This document shows, one piece after another, positions 40,412 to 49,682 of a stretch of 50,446 nt of DNA. Under the pieces are notes generated by a model, which did not search any database, was not told where the DNA came from, and saw only the letters and a list, made by a program, of their open reading frames with translations. The DNA is from Dehalococcoidales bacterium (lineage in GTDB: Bacteria; Chloroflexota; Dehalococcoidia; Dehalococcoidales; BS750m-G39). The first letter of the stretch is position 1; each line of letters begins with the position of its first letter. The position numbers and the translations under genes were made by a program. The stretch spans positions 1-50,446 of the forward strand of contig JALHSZ010000019.1 of NCBI GenBank assembly GCA_022865485.1, in the 5' to 3' direction.

Positions 40412-42709
40412 ATGGATACCTCTGCCTTTCTGCATTATCTTACCGCTCAACCCGCTTATAGCGGGCAGATCGCTCATCAGGAGCACATCCCCCGCCGTGA
40501 AGCAAAATGCGCCGAGTTAGATAGTCCGCTGGAAGCTGCTCTTGAGGATTGCCTGGACAAGCACGGACTGTTGCCTTTTTACACCCATCAGGCTCAAGCC
40601 ATCAACCATGCCCGCCAGGGCAAAAATGTGATGGTGGCTACTTCCTCAGCCAGCGGCAAGACCCTTTGCTATAACGCCCCGGTTGTGGAGGCGCTCTTGA
40701 CGGGGCGGGGCAGCTGTGCTTTGTACCTTTTCCCGACCAAAGCCCTGGCTCAGGACCAGCTGCGCAGCTTATGGGAGCTATTCCACCCCCGACTTTTACA
40801 GACGGGGGATTTTGCTACCTTTGACGGGGATACCCCCAAGGAGGAGCGGGGGGATATAAGAAGGCGAGCCCGGCTGATACTCACTAACCCCGATATGCTC
40901 CATGTCGGCATACTACCCAACCACCAACAGTGGTCAAGGCTGCTGCGCCGGCTGAGGTATGTGGTGGTGGATGAAGCCCATAGCTATCGCGGTGTCTTCG
41001 GCTCCCACGTGGCTGATGTGCTCCGCCGCCTGCGACGATTGTGCCGGTTCTACGGCTCCAATCCCCAGTTTATCTGCTGCTCAGCGACTATCGCCAACCC
41101 CGGCGAGCACGCTGAAAAGCTGGTGGGCTTGCCCTTTACCGTGGTCGATAATGACGACTCCCCTCATGGCGGTAAGGAGTTTGTCTTCTGGAATCCACCG
41201 ATTATAGATGCGGCAAGGAGCGTCCGCCGCAGCGCCAACGGCGAGGCATCCAACCTGTTCGCCGAGCTGATAAGCCAGAGTATCCGCACCCTGACCTTTG
41301 TCCGCACCCGCCAGCTGACCGAGGTTATCTATAACTATACACGGCGCAAGCTGGCGGAAATCAGCTCCGACCTGCCTAAGAAAATCAAGCCCTATCGGGC
41401 GGGTTATCTCCCCGAGGAAAGGCGTAAGATAGAGCGGGAGCTTTTCAGCGGCCAGCTTACCGGTGTGGTGGCAACCACGGCCTTAGAGCTGGGCATAGAC
41501 ATCGGCGACCTGGGGGCTACTGTGCTCACAGGCTATCCGGGTAGTATTGCCAGCACCTGGCAGCAGGCGGGCAGAAGCGGGCGGAGCCGTGAGAAATCTT
41601 TGAGTTTTCTCATCGGGCTGGATAATCCCCTCGACCAGTATTTTATGCGCCACCCCGATTCATTTTTCGGTAAGAGCTTTGAGAATGCCCTGGTCAACCC
41701 GGATAACCCCTATATCCTGCGCGCTCACCTTCTCTGCGCTGCCTGGGAGTTGCCCCTGACCAGCCTGGATGAAGAGTTCTTCGGTTCGGTTTTAGTTCCG
41801 GAGAGGACTGAGCTTGAGGAGCAGGGTCTGCTCCGGGAGCTGAAGGGCAGGTGGCATGTTACGCCGGCAATTGCTTACCCCGCCCAGGGGATAAATATCC
41901 GGGCTACTTCTGGGGAAAACTTCGCCATTATTGACACTTCAAGCGGCTCCCTCATGGAAACTATTGATTCCAGCGTGGCTCTTTTTCAAATCTTTCCCGG
42001 TGCCATCTATCTGCATCAGGGTGAATCCTATCTGGTTGAGGAGCTTGACCTGTCGGCGCGCACTGCCTACGCCAAGCCGGTTGAGGTCAACTATTATACT
42101 CAGGATAAAGAGCTTACCGACCTTCATATTATCAGGGTAATCAGGGACAAGAGCTGCCGAGGGACTAATGTCTACCTGGGAGAGGTCGAGGTTACCACCC
42201 GGGTGGTCGGTTACAAGAAAAAAGCGCAGTTTACCGAGGAGGTAATTGGGGAAGAGCCCCTTGACCTCCCCCCCCAGCACTTCCCCACCGTCGCCCTCTG
42301 GTTCGACCTGCCGCCAAAGGTGGTTAAGTGGGTGGATGAGGATGATGTGGGGCTTGACTTTGCTGGCGGGCTGCATGCCGTCGAACATGCTGCCATCGGT
42401 ATTCTGCCCATGTTTGCCCTCTGCGACCGCAACGATATCGGCGGGGTTTCTACTCCCCTCCACCCCGATACCGGAAAGCCCCAGATATTTATCTACGATG
42501 CTTATCCCGGTGGTATCGGCATTGCCGAGAAGGGCTTTGACCTGGTAGAGGAATTATGGCAAACTACACTGAAGGCGATTGAGGAATGCCCCTGCGAGGA
42601 CGGCTGCCCCAGTTGCGTTCAGTCACCCAAGTGTGGCAATAATAATAAGCCGCTGGATAAGAAGGCAGCCCAGGTATTATTGGAGGGGTTGCTATCCAAC
42701 AAGGAGTAA
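40412..42709 (+). CDS. DEAD/DEAH helicase with C-terminal DUF1998/Zn-binding region (YprA/MrfA-like)
   Basis: FYTHQAQAINHARQGKNVMVATSSASGKTLCYNAPV, VVDEAHSYRGVFGSHVADVLRRLRR, GYPGSIASTWQQAGRSGR, CPCEDGCPSCVQSPKCGNNN. Confidence 0.93.
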   Translation: MDTSAFLHYLTAQPAYSGQIAHQEHIPRREAKCAELDSPLEAALEDCLDKHGLLPFYTHQAQAINHARQGKNVMVATSSASGKTLCYNAPVVEALLTGRGSCALYLFPTKALAQDQLRSLWELFHPRLLQTGDFATFDGDTPKEERGDIRRRARLILTNPDMLHVGILPNHQQWSRLLRRLRYVVVDEAHSYRGVFGSHVADVLRRLRRLCRFYGSNPQFICCSATIANPGEHAEKLVGLPFTVVDNDDSPHGGKEFVFWNPPIIDAARSVRRSANGEASNLFAELISQSIRTLTFVRTRQLTEVIYNYTRRKLAEISSDLPKKIKPYRAGYLPEERRKIERELFSGQLTGVVATTALELGIDIGDLGATVLTGYPGSIASTWQQAGRSGRSREKSLSFLIGLDNPLDQYFMRHPDSFFGKSFENALVNPDNPYILRAHLLCAAWELPLTSLDEEFFGSVLVPERTELEEQGLLRELKGRWHVTPAIAYPAQGINIRATSGENFAIIDTSSGSLMETIDSSVALFQIFPGAIYLHQGESYLVEELDLSARTAYAKPVEVNYYTQDKELTDLHIIRVIRDKSCRGTNVYLGEVEVTTRVVGYKKKAQFTEEVIGEEPLDLPPQHFPTVALWFDLPPKVVKWVDEDDVGLDFAGGLHAVEHAAIGILPMFALCDRNDIGGVSTPLHPDTGKPQIFIYDAYPGGIGIAEKGFDLVEELWQTTLKAIEECPCEDGCPSCVQSPKCGNNNKPLDKKAAQVLLEGLLSNKE

Positions 42710-42711
42710 GA

Positions 42712-43608
42712 TTGGCCGATATCGAGCAAGCCTTAAAAGCGAGCCGTGATAGCTGGTTCAAGCGGGCGATGCGTCTCTTTGACCGTCCCACCGTGGATGA
42801 GGCGGTGTGGGTGGAGCTGGAAGAGCTGCTTATCTCAGCCGATGTCGGCTTTAGCACCACGGAAAAACTCCTGGAAAGGGTGAAGCAGAGAGCCAGGGAG
42901 GAGAAATTCAGCCAGGGCTCATTAGTGCGCGATGCCCTTCAGCAAGAGATGGTCAAAATTCTTAATATCGAAGTTCCGGCGACGGTTTCCCCATCTCCGC
43001 CCAAAGTCGTTATGGCGGTGGGCGTCAACGGCAGCGGCAAGACTACGTCTATTGCCAAGCTGGCCTATAAAGCTAAGAAAGAGGGGAAAAAGGTTATACT
43101 GGTGGCGGCGGATACCTTCCGGGCGGCGGCTAGTGACCAGCTCAAAAAGCTGGCCGGGGAAATCGGCATTGATGTTGTGGCTCACCAGCCCGGTGGCGAT
43201 GCCGGGGCGGTGGTCTTCGATGCCCTGGAGGCGGCGCGCAGCCGCAACGCTGACGAGGTGATTATCGACACCGCGGGCAGGCTGCATACCAAGTTTAACC
43301 TGATGGAGGAGCTGAAAAAGATTAAGCGGGTGGCGGCTAAGGTCGACGACACAGCTCCCCACGAAGTCATTCTGGTGCTCGATGCCACCACCGGCCAGAA
43401 CGGGTTAAATCAGGCCAGGCATTTCGCCGAAGCCGTGGGGGTAACCGGCATCTTTCTGGCTAAGCTGGATGGTACGGCTAAGGGGGGCATAGTGCTGGCT
43501 ATCTGTGATGAGCTGAAGATACCCATCCTGTTCGTCGGCGTTGGCGATGAGATGGAGGATATGACTCCTTTTGACGCCGAGAGCTTTGTCCGGGCGTTAT
43601 GTTCCTGA
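42712..43608 (+). CDS. ftsY: Signal recognition particle receptor FtsY
   Basis: [84 protein letters not shown] start. Confidence 0.96.
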   Translation: MADIEQALKASRDSWFKRAMRLFDRPTVDEAVWVELEELLISADVGFSTTEKLLERVKQRAREEKFSQGSLVRDALQQEMVKILNIEVPATVSPSPPKVVMAVGVNGSGKTTSIAKLAYKAKKEGKKVILVAADTFRAAASDQLKKLAGEIGIDVVAHQPGGDAGAVVFDALEAARSRNADEVIIDTAGRLHTKFNLMEELKKIKRVAAKVDDTAPHEVILVLDATTGQNGLNQARHFAEAVGVTGIFLAKLDGTAKGGIVLAICDELKIPILFVGVGDEMEDMTPFDAESFVRALCS

Positions 43609-43624
43609 TTATAGGAGGTAGAGT

Positions 43625-44401
43625 TTGATTACCATAAATATGAGCCCGATAGCCTTTACCATAGGGGCGGTTAGTGTCAGGTGGTATGGTGTTATGATTG
43701 CCCTGGGAGTGCTGATGTTAGTTTTGTGGATGCTGCGAGAGGTAAGACGTGGGGCCAAGCTCTCTTACGATACCATTATTACCGTCGCCTTGGTAAGTAT
43801 TCCATCGGCAATAATAATATCAAGATTGCTCTATGTTATTGATAGGTGGGTTTATGTTGGGGATCCGGGGCCGATTTGGGGTTTTGAAGGCCTGACCATA
43901 TGGGGTGCAGTTCTGGGTGCTACCCTGGGTATATGGATTTACAGCAAGCTGAGCAGATTCCCGTTTGGTTACTTCATGGATTTGGTGGCACTGCCTACCG
44001 TATTGGCGCAGGCGTTGGGCAGGGTAGGCTGTACCATAAACGGCTGCTGCTATGGACTGCCGACCTCGCTGCCCTGGGGGATAGTCTATACCGACCCCGA
44101 GAGCTATGCTCCCCTGGGGGTAGCCGTGCACCCCACCCAGCTTTATGAGATTGTATTTCTGCTCATAGTCTTCGGCGTATTATTCGCGTTAAGGAAAAGG
44201 TTTCAGCCCGATGGCTCGCTGTTTCTCATCTACCTCAGCGTGTATTCGCTGTGGCGGTTGGGCATCGATTTTATACGGGATGGAACGCCGTTCCTCTTCG
44301 GCTTACATCAGGCCCAGGTGATAGGCATAGTCGTCTTGCTTATCACTGTCCCGATACTGATTTGGCGCACGCGCTGGGTGAAGACGCCGAGGTCTGCTTA
44401 A
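43625..44401 (+). CDS. lgt: Prolipoprotein diacylglyceryl transferase
   Basis: ALGRVGCTINGCCYGLPTSLPWGIVY, VAVHPTQLYEIVF, GFEGLTIWGAVLGATLGIWIYSK. Confidence 0.96.
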   Translation: MITINMSPIAFTIGAVSVRWYGVMIALGVLMLVLWMLREVRRGAKLSYDTIITVALVSIPSAIIISRLLYVIDRWVYVGDPGPIWGFEGLTIWGAVLGATLGIWIYSKLSRFPFGYFMDLVALPTVLAQALGRVGCTINGCCYGLPTSLPWGIVYTDPESYAPLGVAVHPTQLYEIVFLLIVFGVLFALRKRFQPDGSLFLIYLSVYSLWRLGIDFIRDGTPFLFGLHQAQVIGIVVLLITVPILIWRTRWVKTPRSA

Positions 44402-44537
44402 TGATTGGGTAGGCTGCCTACTCTTCTGCCGAAGAGCAGATTTTCTACTCACCGTCCACCTTAACTAGCTCATAGCTAACGTGCCTGTCGGATAGGATGG
44501 GGACGTCGTAGATTGTAACGATTGACCATCATTTGTC

Positions 44538-44580
44538 AAGTATGGTAACTAAAGGTAGGGTAAATAAAGGTATGGTAGTC
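44538..44580. repeat. Three imperfect tandem copies of a 14-15 bp unit AAGGTAtGGTAacTA
   Basis: AAG-TATGGTAACTA / AAGGTAGGGTAAATA / AAGGTATGGTAGTC between convergent lgt and rpsU. Confidence 0.6.
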
Positions 44581-44643
44581 TGGCTGTTTGCTTGGGGAAG
44601 GATACAGGGGATATTAAACTTTGCTCCCCGCCCAACACCGGTC

Positions 44644-44829
44644 TTACTTGCCGAGTCGCCTTCGCCTGGCGTTCTTTTTTGCTTTCAGACGCGCCGCTTC
44701 TCTCTTGGATACGAAGTGACGACGTGATTTCGCCTCCCTAAGGACTCCATCCATCTGTACCATCCTCTGGAAGCGTCTTAATAAGGAGTCCTGGGTTTCA
44801 CCTTCACGTTTGGATACTTTTAATGGCAT
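44644..44829 (-). CDS. rpsU: Ribosomal protein S21
   Basis: LKVSKREGETQDSLLRRFQRMVQMDGVLREAKSRRHFVSKREAARLKAKKNARRRR. Confidence 0.95.
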   Translation of the reverse strand: MPLKVSKREGETQDSLLRRFQRMVQMDGVLREAKSRRHFVSKREAARLKAKKNARRRRLGK

Positions 44830-44853
44830 AATAAATCAACTCATTCTATCAAC

Positions 44854-44893
44854 ATACATAGGCCAGGTATTCCCCGGCCTATGTATATTTTTT
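44854..44893. other. 11-bp perfect stem hairpin with T run on the + strand, between rpsU and zinc-ribbon gene B
   Basis: ATACATAGGCC-N11-GGCCTATGTAT followed by ATTTTTT on + strand; both flanking genes are on the - strand. Confidence 0.7.
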
Positions 44894-44907
44894 AGGTCAA
44901 ACTAAAT

Positions 44908-45213
44908 TTATCGGTTTAGTTTCATCTTGCTGTAGCAATCGCTACAGTATACCGGTCTGCCTTCTCGAGGCTCGAACGGGACTTCGGTTTCCTTACCGCA
45001 CTCGGCGCACGTCGCCGGGAACATCTGACGCCGGGATTTGTAGCCGTAGCTATCATTACCGTAGCGTTGTGCTTTCCTGGCTTCGCGGCAAGCGGGACAG
45101 CGCTTGGGCTCGTTGGTGTAGCCCTTAGATTGGAAGAACTCTTGTTCCTCGGCGCTGAAGGTAAACTCGGCTCCACAATCGGAGCACTGGAGTTGCTTGT
45201 CCTCTAAACTCAT
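44908..45213 (-). CDS. Small zinc-ribbon (zf-trcl / CxxC-x-CxxC) protein, paralog B
   Basis: CSDCGAEFTFSAEEQEFFQSKGYTNEPKRCPACREARKAQRYG...CAECGKETEVPFEPREGRPVYCSDCYSK. Confidence 0.9.
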   Translation of the reverse strand: MSLEDKQLQCSDCGAEFTFSAEEQEFFQSKGYTNEPKRCPACREARKAQRYGNDSYGYKSRRQMFPATCAECGKETEVPFEPREGRPVYCSDCYSKMKLNR

Positions 45214-45263
45214 TGGATGACCTCCTCTCTTGTAAATAGTTGGCTAGAGTTGCGGTCATCCAA
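45213..45263 (-). promoter_or_regulatory. Perfect 10-bp inverted repeat spanning the SD-to-start region of zinc-ribbon gene B
   Basis: mRNA: UUGGAUGACC (45263-45254) - 31 nt - GGUCAUCCAA (45222-45213); the 3' arm covers the end of AGGAGG, the spacer and the A of AUG. Confidence 0.75.
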
Positions 45264-45328
45264 CACTTGGGTAAATCTAACTGGTTTAACTAAGTATGCG
45301 ATAACCTGAACCTAGAACCACTATTCAT

Positions 45329-45356
45329 ATTATACCACACATATTTTATTTGTAAA
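45329..45356 (-). promoter_or_regulatory. Promoter for zinc-ribbon gene B (extended -10)
   Basis: Minus strand TTTACA (45356-45351) - 16 nt - TATAAT (45334-45329) preceded by TGG; about 110 nt leader. Confidence 0.65.
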
Positions 45357-45395
45357 GTAAGTGTCAAGTTTACATGACTAGAGAGGGTCTGCCTG

Positions 45396-47078
45396 CTAGT
45401 CAGACGGGGCAAAGTCAACTATGTTAAGCCTGAGCCTCTCCTTACCCCCCCAACGGTCTATCTCAAGGTTATAGACGATATCGAGTTGAGGTGATATCTC
45501 CGCCAGGTAACAGCCCAGCCGGAAGCCTACCCCGTCCCAGACGGTGCCTCCCTGTTTTAGTTTCAGTCTCAGATGCTGAGCGCCATTGCCCATGGTGCGG
45601 CAGTCGATTGCCTCTGTCCGTTGACTGAGGAAGGTGGGTGAAGGGTTACCCCGGCCGAAGGGGGCTAGCTGTTGAATGGTATTGAAGGTATCGCCGCTCA
45701 AGTCAGGCAGTGTGACCTCGGCATCGATATCCAGTTGAGGGCGAAGGTCGGCGTCAGCGAGCTGTTCGGCGGCCAGCCGGGAGAGTTGCTCCTGGAGGTG
45801 GGGCAGGTTCTTGGTGGGCAGGGTAAAACCAGCTGCCTGGGAATGACCGCCGAAATGGGACAAGAGACTGCGGCACTGGGTTAGCGCCTTTATGATATTG
45901 AACTCGGGGATACTGCGGCCGCTGCCGCTGCTTACCGTCTCACCGGTTCGGACAACAATAGCTGGGCGGTAGAATTCCTCAGCCAGCCTGCCGGCTATCA
46001 GCCCAGCGACGCCGAGAGGATAGTCCTTGTCGGCGGCAACCAGCATGGGTGTAATACCCTGGGCTAGTACCTGCTCTCTAGCTATAGCTAAGACCTTGGT
46101 GGTTAGCTTCTGCCGCTCGGTATTTTTCTCCTCTAGCCAGATAGCCAGGTCACGCGCCTCCTGGGGCGATTCGGTCATTAGCAGTTTATAACTGGTCATG
46201 GCGTGTGCCAGCCTGCCGGCAGCATTCAAGCGTGGGGCGATAGCCCAGGAGATACTCTCGGCGCTTAAGTTACCCGGGGTCAAACCTGCCTGGGATATAA
46301 TCTCCCTAAGACCGAGGCGGGGGGTGGTATTCATCAGCTTCAGCCCTTCTTTAACCAGGTAGCGGTTTTCCCCCGATAGAGGCGCCATATCGGCTACCGT
46401 GCCCAGGGCGGCCAGGTCCATCAGCTCGCCCAGCTGCTCTTCTTTACCCAGGTTCTGGAATAGAGCCTGCAGCAGCTTGAGGGCGACCCCAGCGCCCGTT
46501 AACTCGGAAAAGGCATAGCTGGAATCAGCCCGCTTGGGATTGATGGTGGCAACAGCGGGCGGCATTTCGGGTAGGGGAGAGTGGTGGTCGGTGATGATTA
46601 TATCCAGTCCCAGCCGGTTTGCCCGCTCGACCTCGGCCAGGGCGGTAATCCCGCAGTCAACGGTGATAACCAGACTGATGCCCTGGCGGTGGAGGTTCTC
46701 CAGGGCGGTTATATTGAGCCCGTAGCCTTCGGTGAGGCGGTGGGGTATGTAGGGAACGGTTTTGCCCCCCAGCCTCGATAGTCCGTGGACGAGTATGGCG
46801 GTGCCAGTGATACCGTCGGCATCAAAGTCGCCGTAGATAGCAATGGTTTCCCCGGAAAGCAGTGCCCGGTAAATCCTGGCTAGCGCTGGCTCGATATCGG
46901 GGAGTTGGGAGGGGTCGCCGGCGAGGCGTTTATCACCACTGATGAAGGCTTCTAACTGGGCAGGCTCGGTAAGCCCGCGATTATAGAGCAGTTGAGCGAT
47001 TAAAGGGGAGAGGCCGCTAGTGGCCGCCAGGTGCTTTTCTGGCGCTGGAGGCAGCAGGTTCCAGCGATAGTGATTCAA
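45396..47078 (-). CDS. recJ: Single-stranded-DNA-specific exonuclease RecJ
   Basis: IAIYGDFDADGITGTAILVHGL, VITVDCGITALAEVERANRLGLDIIITDHHSPLPEMP, HFGGHSQAAGFTLP. Confidence 0.96.
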   Translation of the reverse strand: MNHYRWNLLPPAPEKHLAATSGLSPLIAQLLYNRGLTEPAQLEAFISGDKRLAGDPSQLPDIEPALARIYRALLSGETIAIYGDFDADGITGTAILVHGLSRLGGKTVPYIPHRLTEGYGLNITALENLHRQGISLVITVDCGITALAEVERANRLGLDIIITDHHSPLPEMPPAVATINPKRADSSYAFSELTGAGVALKLLQALFQNLGKEEQLGELMDLAALGTVADMAPLSGENRYLVKEGLKLMNTTPRLGLREIISQAGLTPGNLSAESISWAIAPRLNAAGRLAHAMTSYKLLMTESPQEARDLAIWLEEKNTERQKLTTKVLAIAREQVLAQGITPMLVAADKDYPLGVAGLIAGRLAEEFYRPAIVVRTGETVSSGSGRSIPEFNIIKALTQCRSLLSHFGGHSQAAGFTLPTKNLPHLQEQLSRLAAEQLADADLRPQLDIDAEVTLPDLSGDTFNTIQQLAPFGRGNPSPTFLSQRTEAIDCRTMGNGAQHLRLKLKQGGTVWDGVGFRLGCYLAEISPQLDIVYNLEIDRWGGKERLRLNIVDFAPSD

Positions 47079-47080
47079 TC

Positions 47081-48334
47081 TTACTCCTCGGAGTACTCTC
47101 GGAAGATAAGGACTGAGTTATGGCCGCCGAAGCCGAAAGAATTGGACAGGGCGGTGGTAACCTTAGCCTGGCGGGCTGTATTGGGCACATAATCCAGGTC
47201 GCATTCGGGGTCGGGGTGGGTGAGGTTTATCGTCGGTGGTATTACGCCGTTCTGGATAGCCATAATGCATATCGCGGCCTCAACGGCGCCGGCGCTCCCC
47301 ACCAGATGTCCCATCATCGACTTGGTGGAGCTTACCGGAATCTTGTAGGCATAGTCGCCGAATACGCTCTTGATTGCCTTGGTCTCCATCTTATCATTGA
47401 GCAGGGTAGAAGTGCCGTGGGCGTTGATGTAGTCAATTTCATGGGGCTTGATTCCGGCTTTGTCCAGTGCCCGCTGCACTGCCATAGCTGCACCCTCACC
47501 GGTCTCAAGGGGGGCGGTAATGTGATAGGCATCGGCGCTGGCTCCGTAAGCCATCATCTCAGCCAGTATTTTAGCCCCCCGCTTTTTAGCATGGGCAAGG
47601 CTTTCCAGGATGAGGACGCAGGCTCCCTCGCCGATGACAAAGCCGTCGCGCTCGGCATCGAAGGGGCGGGAGGCGAGTTGCGGCTCGTCGTTTCGGGTAG
47701 AAATAGCCTTCAGGGCGTTGAAAGCGCTGATGCCTACGGGATTGATTATGGTCTCGCTGCCACCAGTTATCATCGCTTTAGCATCACCGCGCTTGATGGT
47801 CTCGTAGGCGGTGCCGACAGCATCCGAGCCGCTGGAGCAAGCCGAAGTGGTGCACATGTTGGGCCCCCTTGCTCCCAGCGTGATGGACACCTGCGCGGAA
47901 GCTATGTTGGGCATCATCATCGGGATTAGAAAGGGGCTGACCCTATCGGGCCCCTTCTCCAGCAGGACTTTGGTCTGTTCGAACAGGGTGGTCAATCCGC
48001 CGATGCCGCTGCCGATTATGATACCGATATCGTCTTTGTTGCTATCGTCTATCTTTAAGTTTGCCTGTTTGATCGCCTCGAGGCTGGCGGCTACCGCCAT
48101 TTGCGAAAAGCGGTCGTTACGGCGGGCTTCCTTGGGGTTCATATAGTTGGCGGCTTCGAAGCCCTTTACCTCGGCGGCAATCTTGGTCTCGAAGCCCTCG
48201 GTATCAAAAAGGGTGATTCGGTCCACCCCGGACCTGCCAGCGGCAAGCGCTTTCCAGGTTTCGGTGGCATTAAGACCGAGGGGGCAGATAACCCCCATAC
48301 CGGTAACTACGACTCTACTATCTAAGGTTGACAT
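47081..48334 (-). CDS. fabF: Beta-ketoacyl-ACP synthase II
   Basis: VVVTGMGVICPLGLNATETWKALAAGRSGVDRITLFD, TSACSSGSDAVGTAYETIKRGDAKAMITGGSE, INAHGTSTLLNDKMETKAIKSVFGDYA. Confidence 0.97.
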   Translation of the reverse strand: MSTLDSRVVVTGMGVICPLGLNATETWKALAAGRSGVDRITLFDTEGFETKIAAEVKGFEAANYMNPKEARRNDRFSQMAVAASLEAIKQANLKIDDSNKDDIGIIIGSGIGGLTTLFEQTKVLLEKGPDRVSPFLIPMMMPNIASAQVSITLGARGPNMCTTSACSSGSDAVGTAYETIKRGDAKAMITGGSETIINPVGISAFNALKAISTRNDEPQLASRPFDAERDGFVIGEGACVLILESLAHAKKRGAKILAEMMAYGASADAYHITAPLETGEGAAMAVQRALDKAGIKPHEIDYINAHGTSTLLNDKMETKAIKSVFGDYAYKIPVSSTKSMMGHLVGSAGAVEAAICIMAIQNGVIPPTINLTHPDPECDLDYVPNTARQAKVTTALSNSFGFGGHNSVLIFREYSEE

Positions 48335-48448
48335 AACATTAAAGGGAAGGAAAGTATTGATTAGCTATTTTTACCATAAATTCGACTTATCTGCAAGAAA
48401 AGCTTATATTTGACCAGCGTGAGATCAGGCAATATAATTTTTATACAA

Positions 48449-49678
48449 ATGGTTAGAAGTTCGGAAGTGCCCAGCATTGCCTTGGAAACGGTGGGCTGTA
48501 AGCTCAATCAGGCTGAGAGCCAGCTTTTCGCCCGGCAATTTGCTGAAGCGGGCTATCGGCTGGTAGCTGCGGATAATGGGGCTGATGTCTATATTCTCAA
48601 TACCTGCACGGTTACCCATGTCGCCGACGGCAAGTGCCGAAGGCTGCTAAATCAAGCCCGCCGCCGCAACCCCGACGCCTTGGTGGTGGCGGTAGGCTGT
48701 TACGTGGAGCGCGCCCGCCAGGATTTGGCTCGTATGGATGGCGTTGACCTGGTCCTGGACAACAGCCAGAAAATGAATTTAGTTCCCTTGCTTGAGGAGT
48801 CGGGGTATCTGAGCCGTCCCTCCGCTGGGGCAGCTTCAGCTCATGCCGATTTCAGGACCCGTGCCTTTGTCAGGGTTCAGGATGGCTGCAATAACTTCTG
48901 CTCCTACTGCATTGTGCCCCTGGTGAGGGGTAGGGAGAGGAGAGTTCCCGTTGACCAGGTTCTGGCCGAGGTCAAACAACGTGTCGCCGATGGCGATAAA
49001 GAGGTAGTGCTCACCGGCACCGAAATCGGCTCGTATAGCGATGAAGGCATTGGGTTGGAGGGGCTGCTAAAGCGTATCTTAGAAGAGACCGAGATTGCCC
49101 GATTAAGGCTCTCTTCTCTCCAGCCGCAGGAGATTTCCGCTGAACTTGTAGGATTGTGGCACGACGAGCGGCTATGCCGCCACTTTCATCTCTCGTTGCA
49201 GAGCGGCAGCGATGCCGTGCTTGAGCGGATGGGGCGGCGCTATAGCGCCGCCGACTATAAACGGGCGGTGGACTTAATCAGGAAGGCTGTGCCCCGGGTA
49301 GCTATCACCACCGATATTATCGTCGGCTTCCCCGGCGAGACCGAGGCTGAGTTCCAGGAGAGTTATAAGTTTGCCAAGCAGATGCGCTTTGCCCGTATTC
49401 ACGTTTTTCCTTACTCACCGCGCCCGGGGACTAGGGCCGCGGCTATGCCCGGTAAGGTGGAAGATAGAGTCAAGCAAGAGCGTAGTCGTAAGATGCTGGC
49501 TTTGGGCAGGCAGGGTGTCCGTAACTTCAGGCGAGAGTTCTTGGGTAAGACGGTGATGGTTTTGTGGGAAAAGGAGAGCTGCGGCGTCTGGTCGGGCCTC
49601 ACCGATAACTACATAAGGGTGTTTGCCAAGAGCGATAAGGATTTAACCAATCAAATATTGCCGGTAAAGCTGGTGTAA
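48449..49678 (+). CDS. mtaB: MiaB-like tRNA methylthiotransferase (MtaB type)
   Basis: ALETVGCKLNQAESQLFARQF, VYILNTCTVTHVADGKCR, RVQDGCNNFCSYCIVPLVRGRERRVP, FHLSLQSGSDAVLERMGRRY; start taken at MVRSSEVPS (ORF track M at 48410). Confidence 0.93.
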   Translation: MVRSSEVPSIALETVGCKLNQAESQLFARQFAEAGYRLVAADNGADVYILNTCTVTHVADGKCRRLLNQARRRNPDALVVAVGCYVERARQDLARMDGVDLVLDNSQKMNLVPLLEESGYLSRPSAGAASAHADFRTRAFVRVQDGCNNFCSYCIVPLVRGRERRVPVDQVLAEVKQRVADGDKEVVLTGTEIGSYSDEGIGLEGLLKRILEETEIARLRLSSLQPQEISAELVGLWHDERLCRHFHLSLQSGSDAVLERMGRRYSAADYKRAVDLIRKAVPRVAITTDIIVGFPGETEAEFQESYKFAKQMRFARIHVFPYSPRPGTRAAAMPGKVEDRVKQERSRKMLALGRQGVRNFRREFLGKTVMVLWEKESCGVWSGLTDNYIRVFAKSDKDLTNQILPVKLV

Positions 49679-49682
49679 CTTC

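Noticed and set aside
44533-44727. 64-aa + strand ORF in the lgt/rpsU gap
   Set aside because: Overlaps rpsU antisense, covers the tandem repeats, no SD or family resemblance.
47120-47929. 269-aa + strand ORF opposite fabF
   Set aside because: Antisense shadow of fabF, Gly/His-rich nonsense translation without domain motifs.
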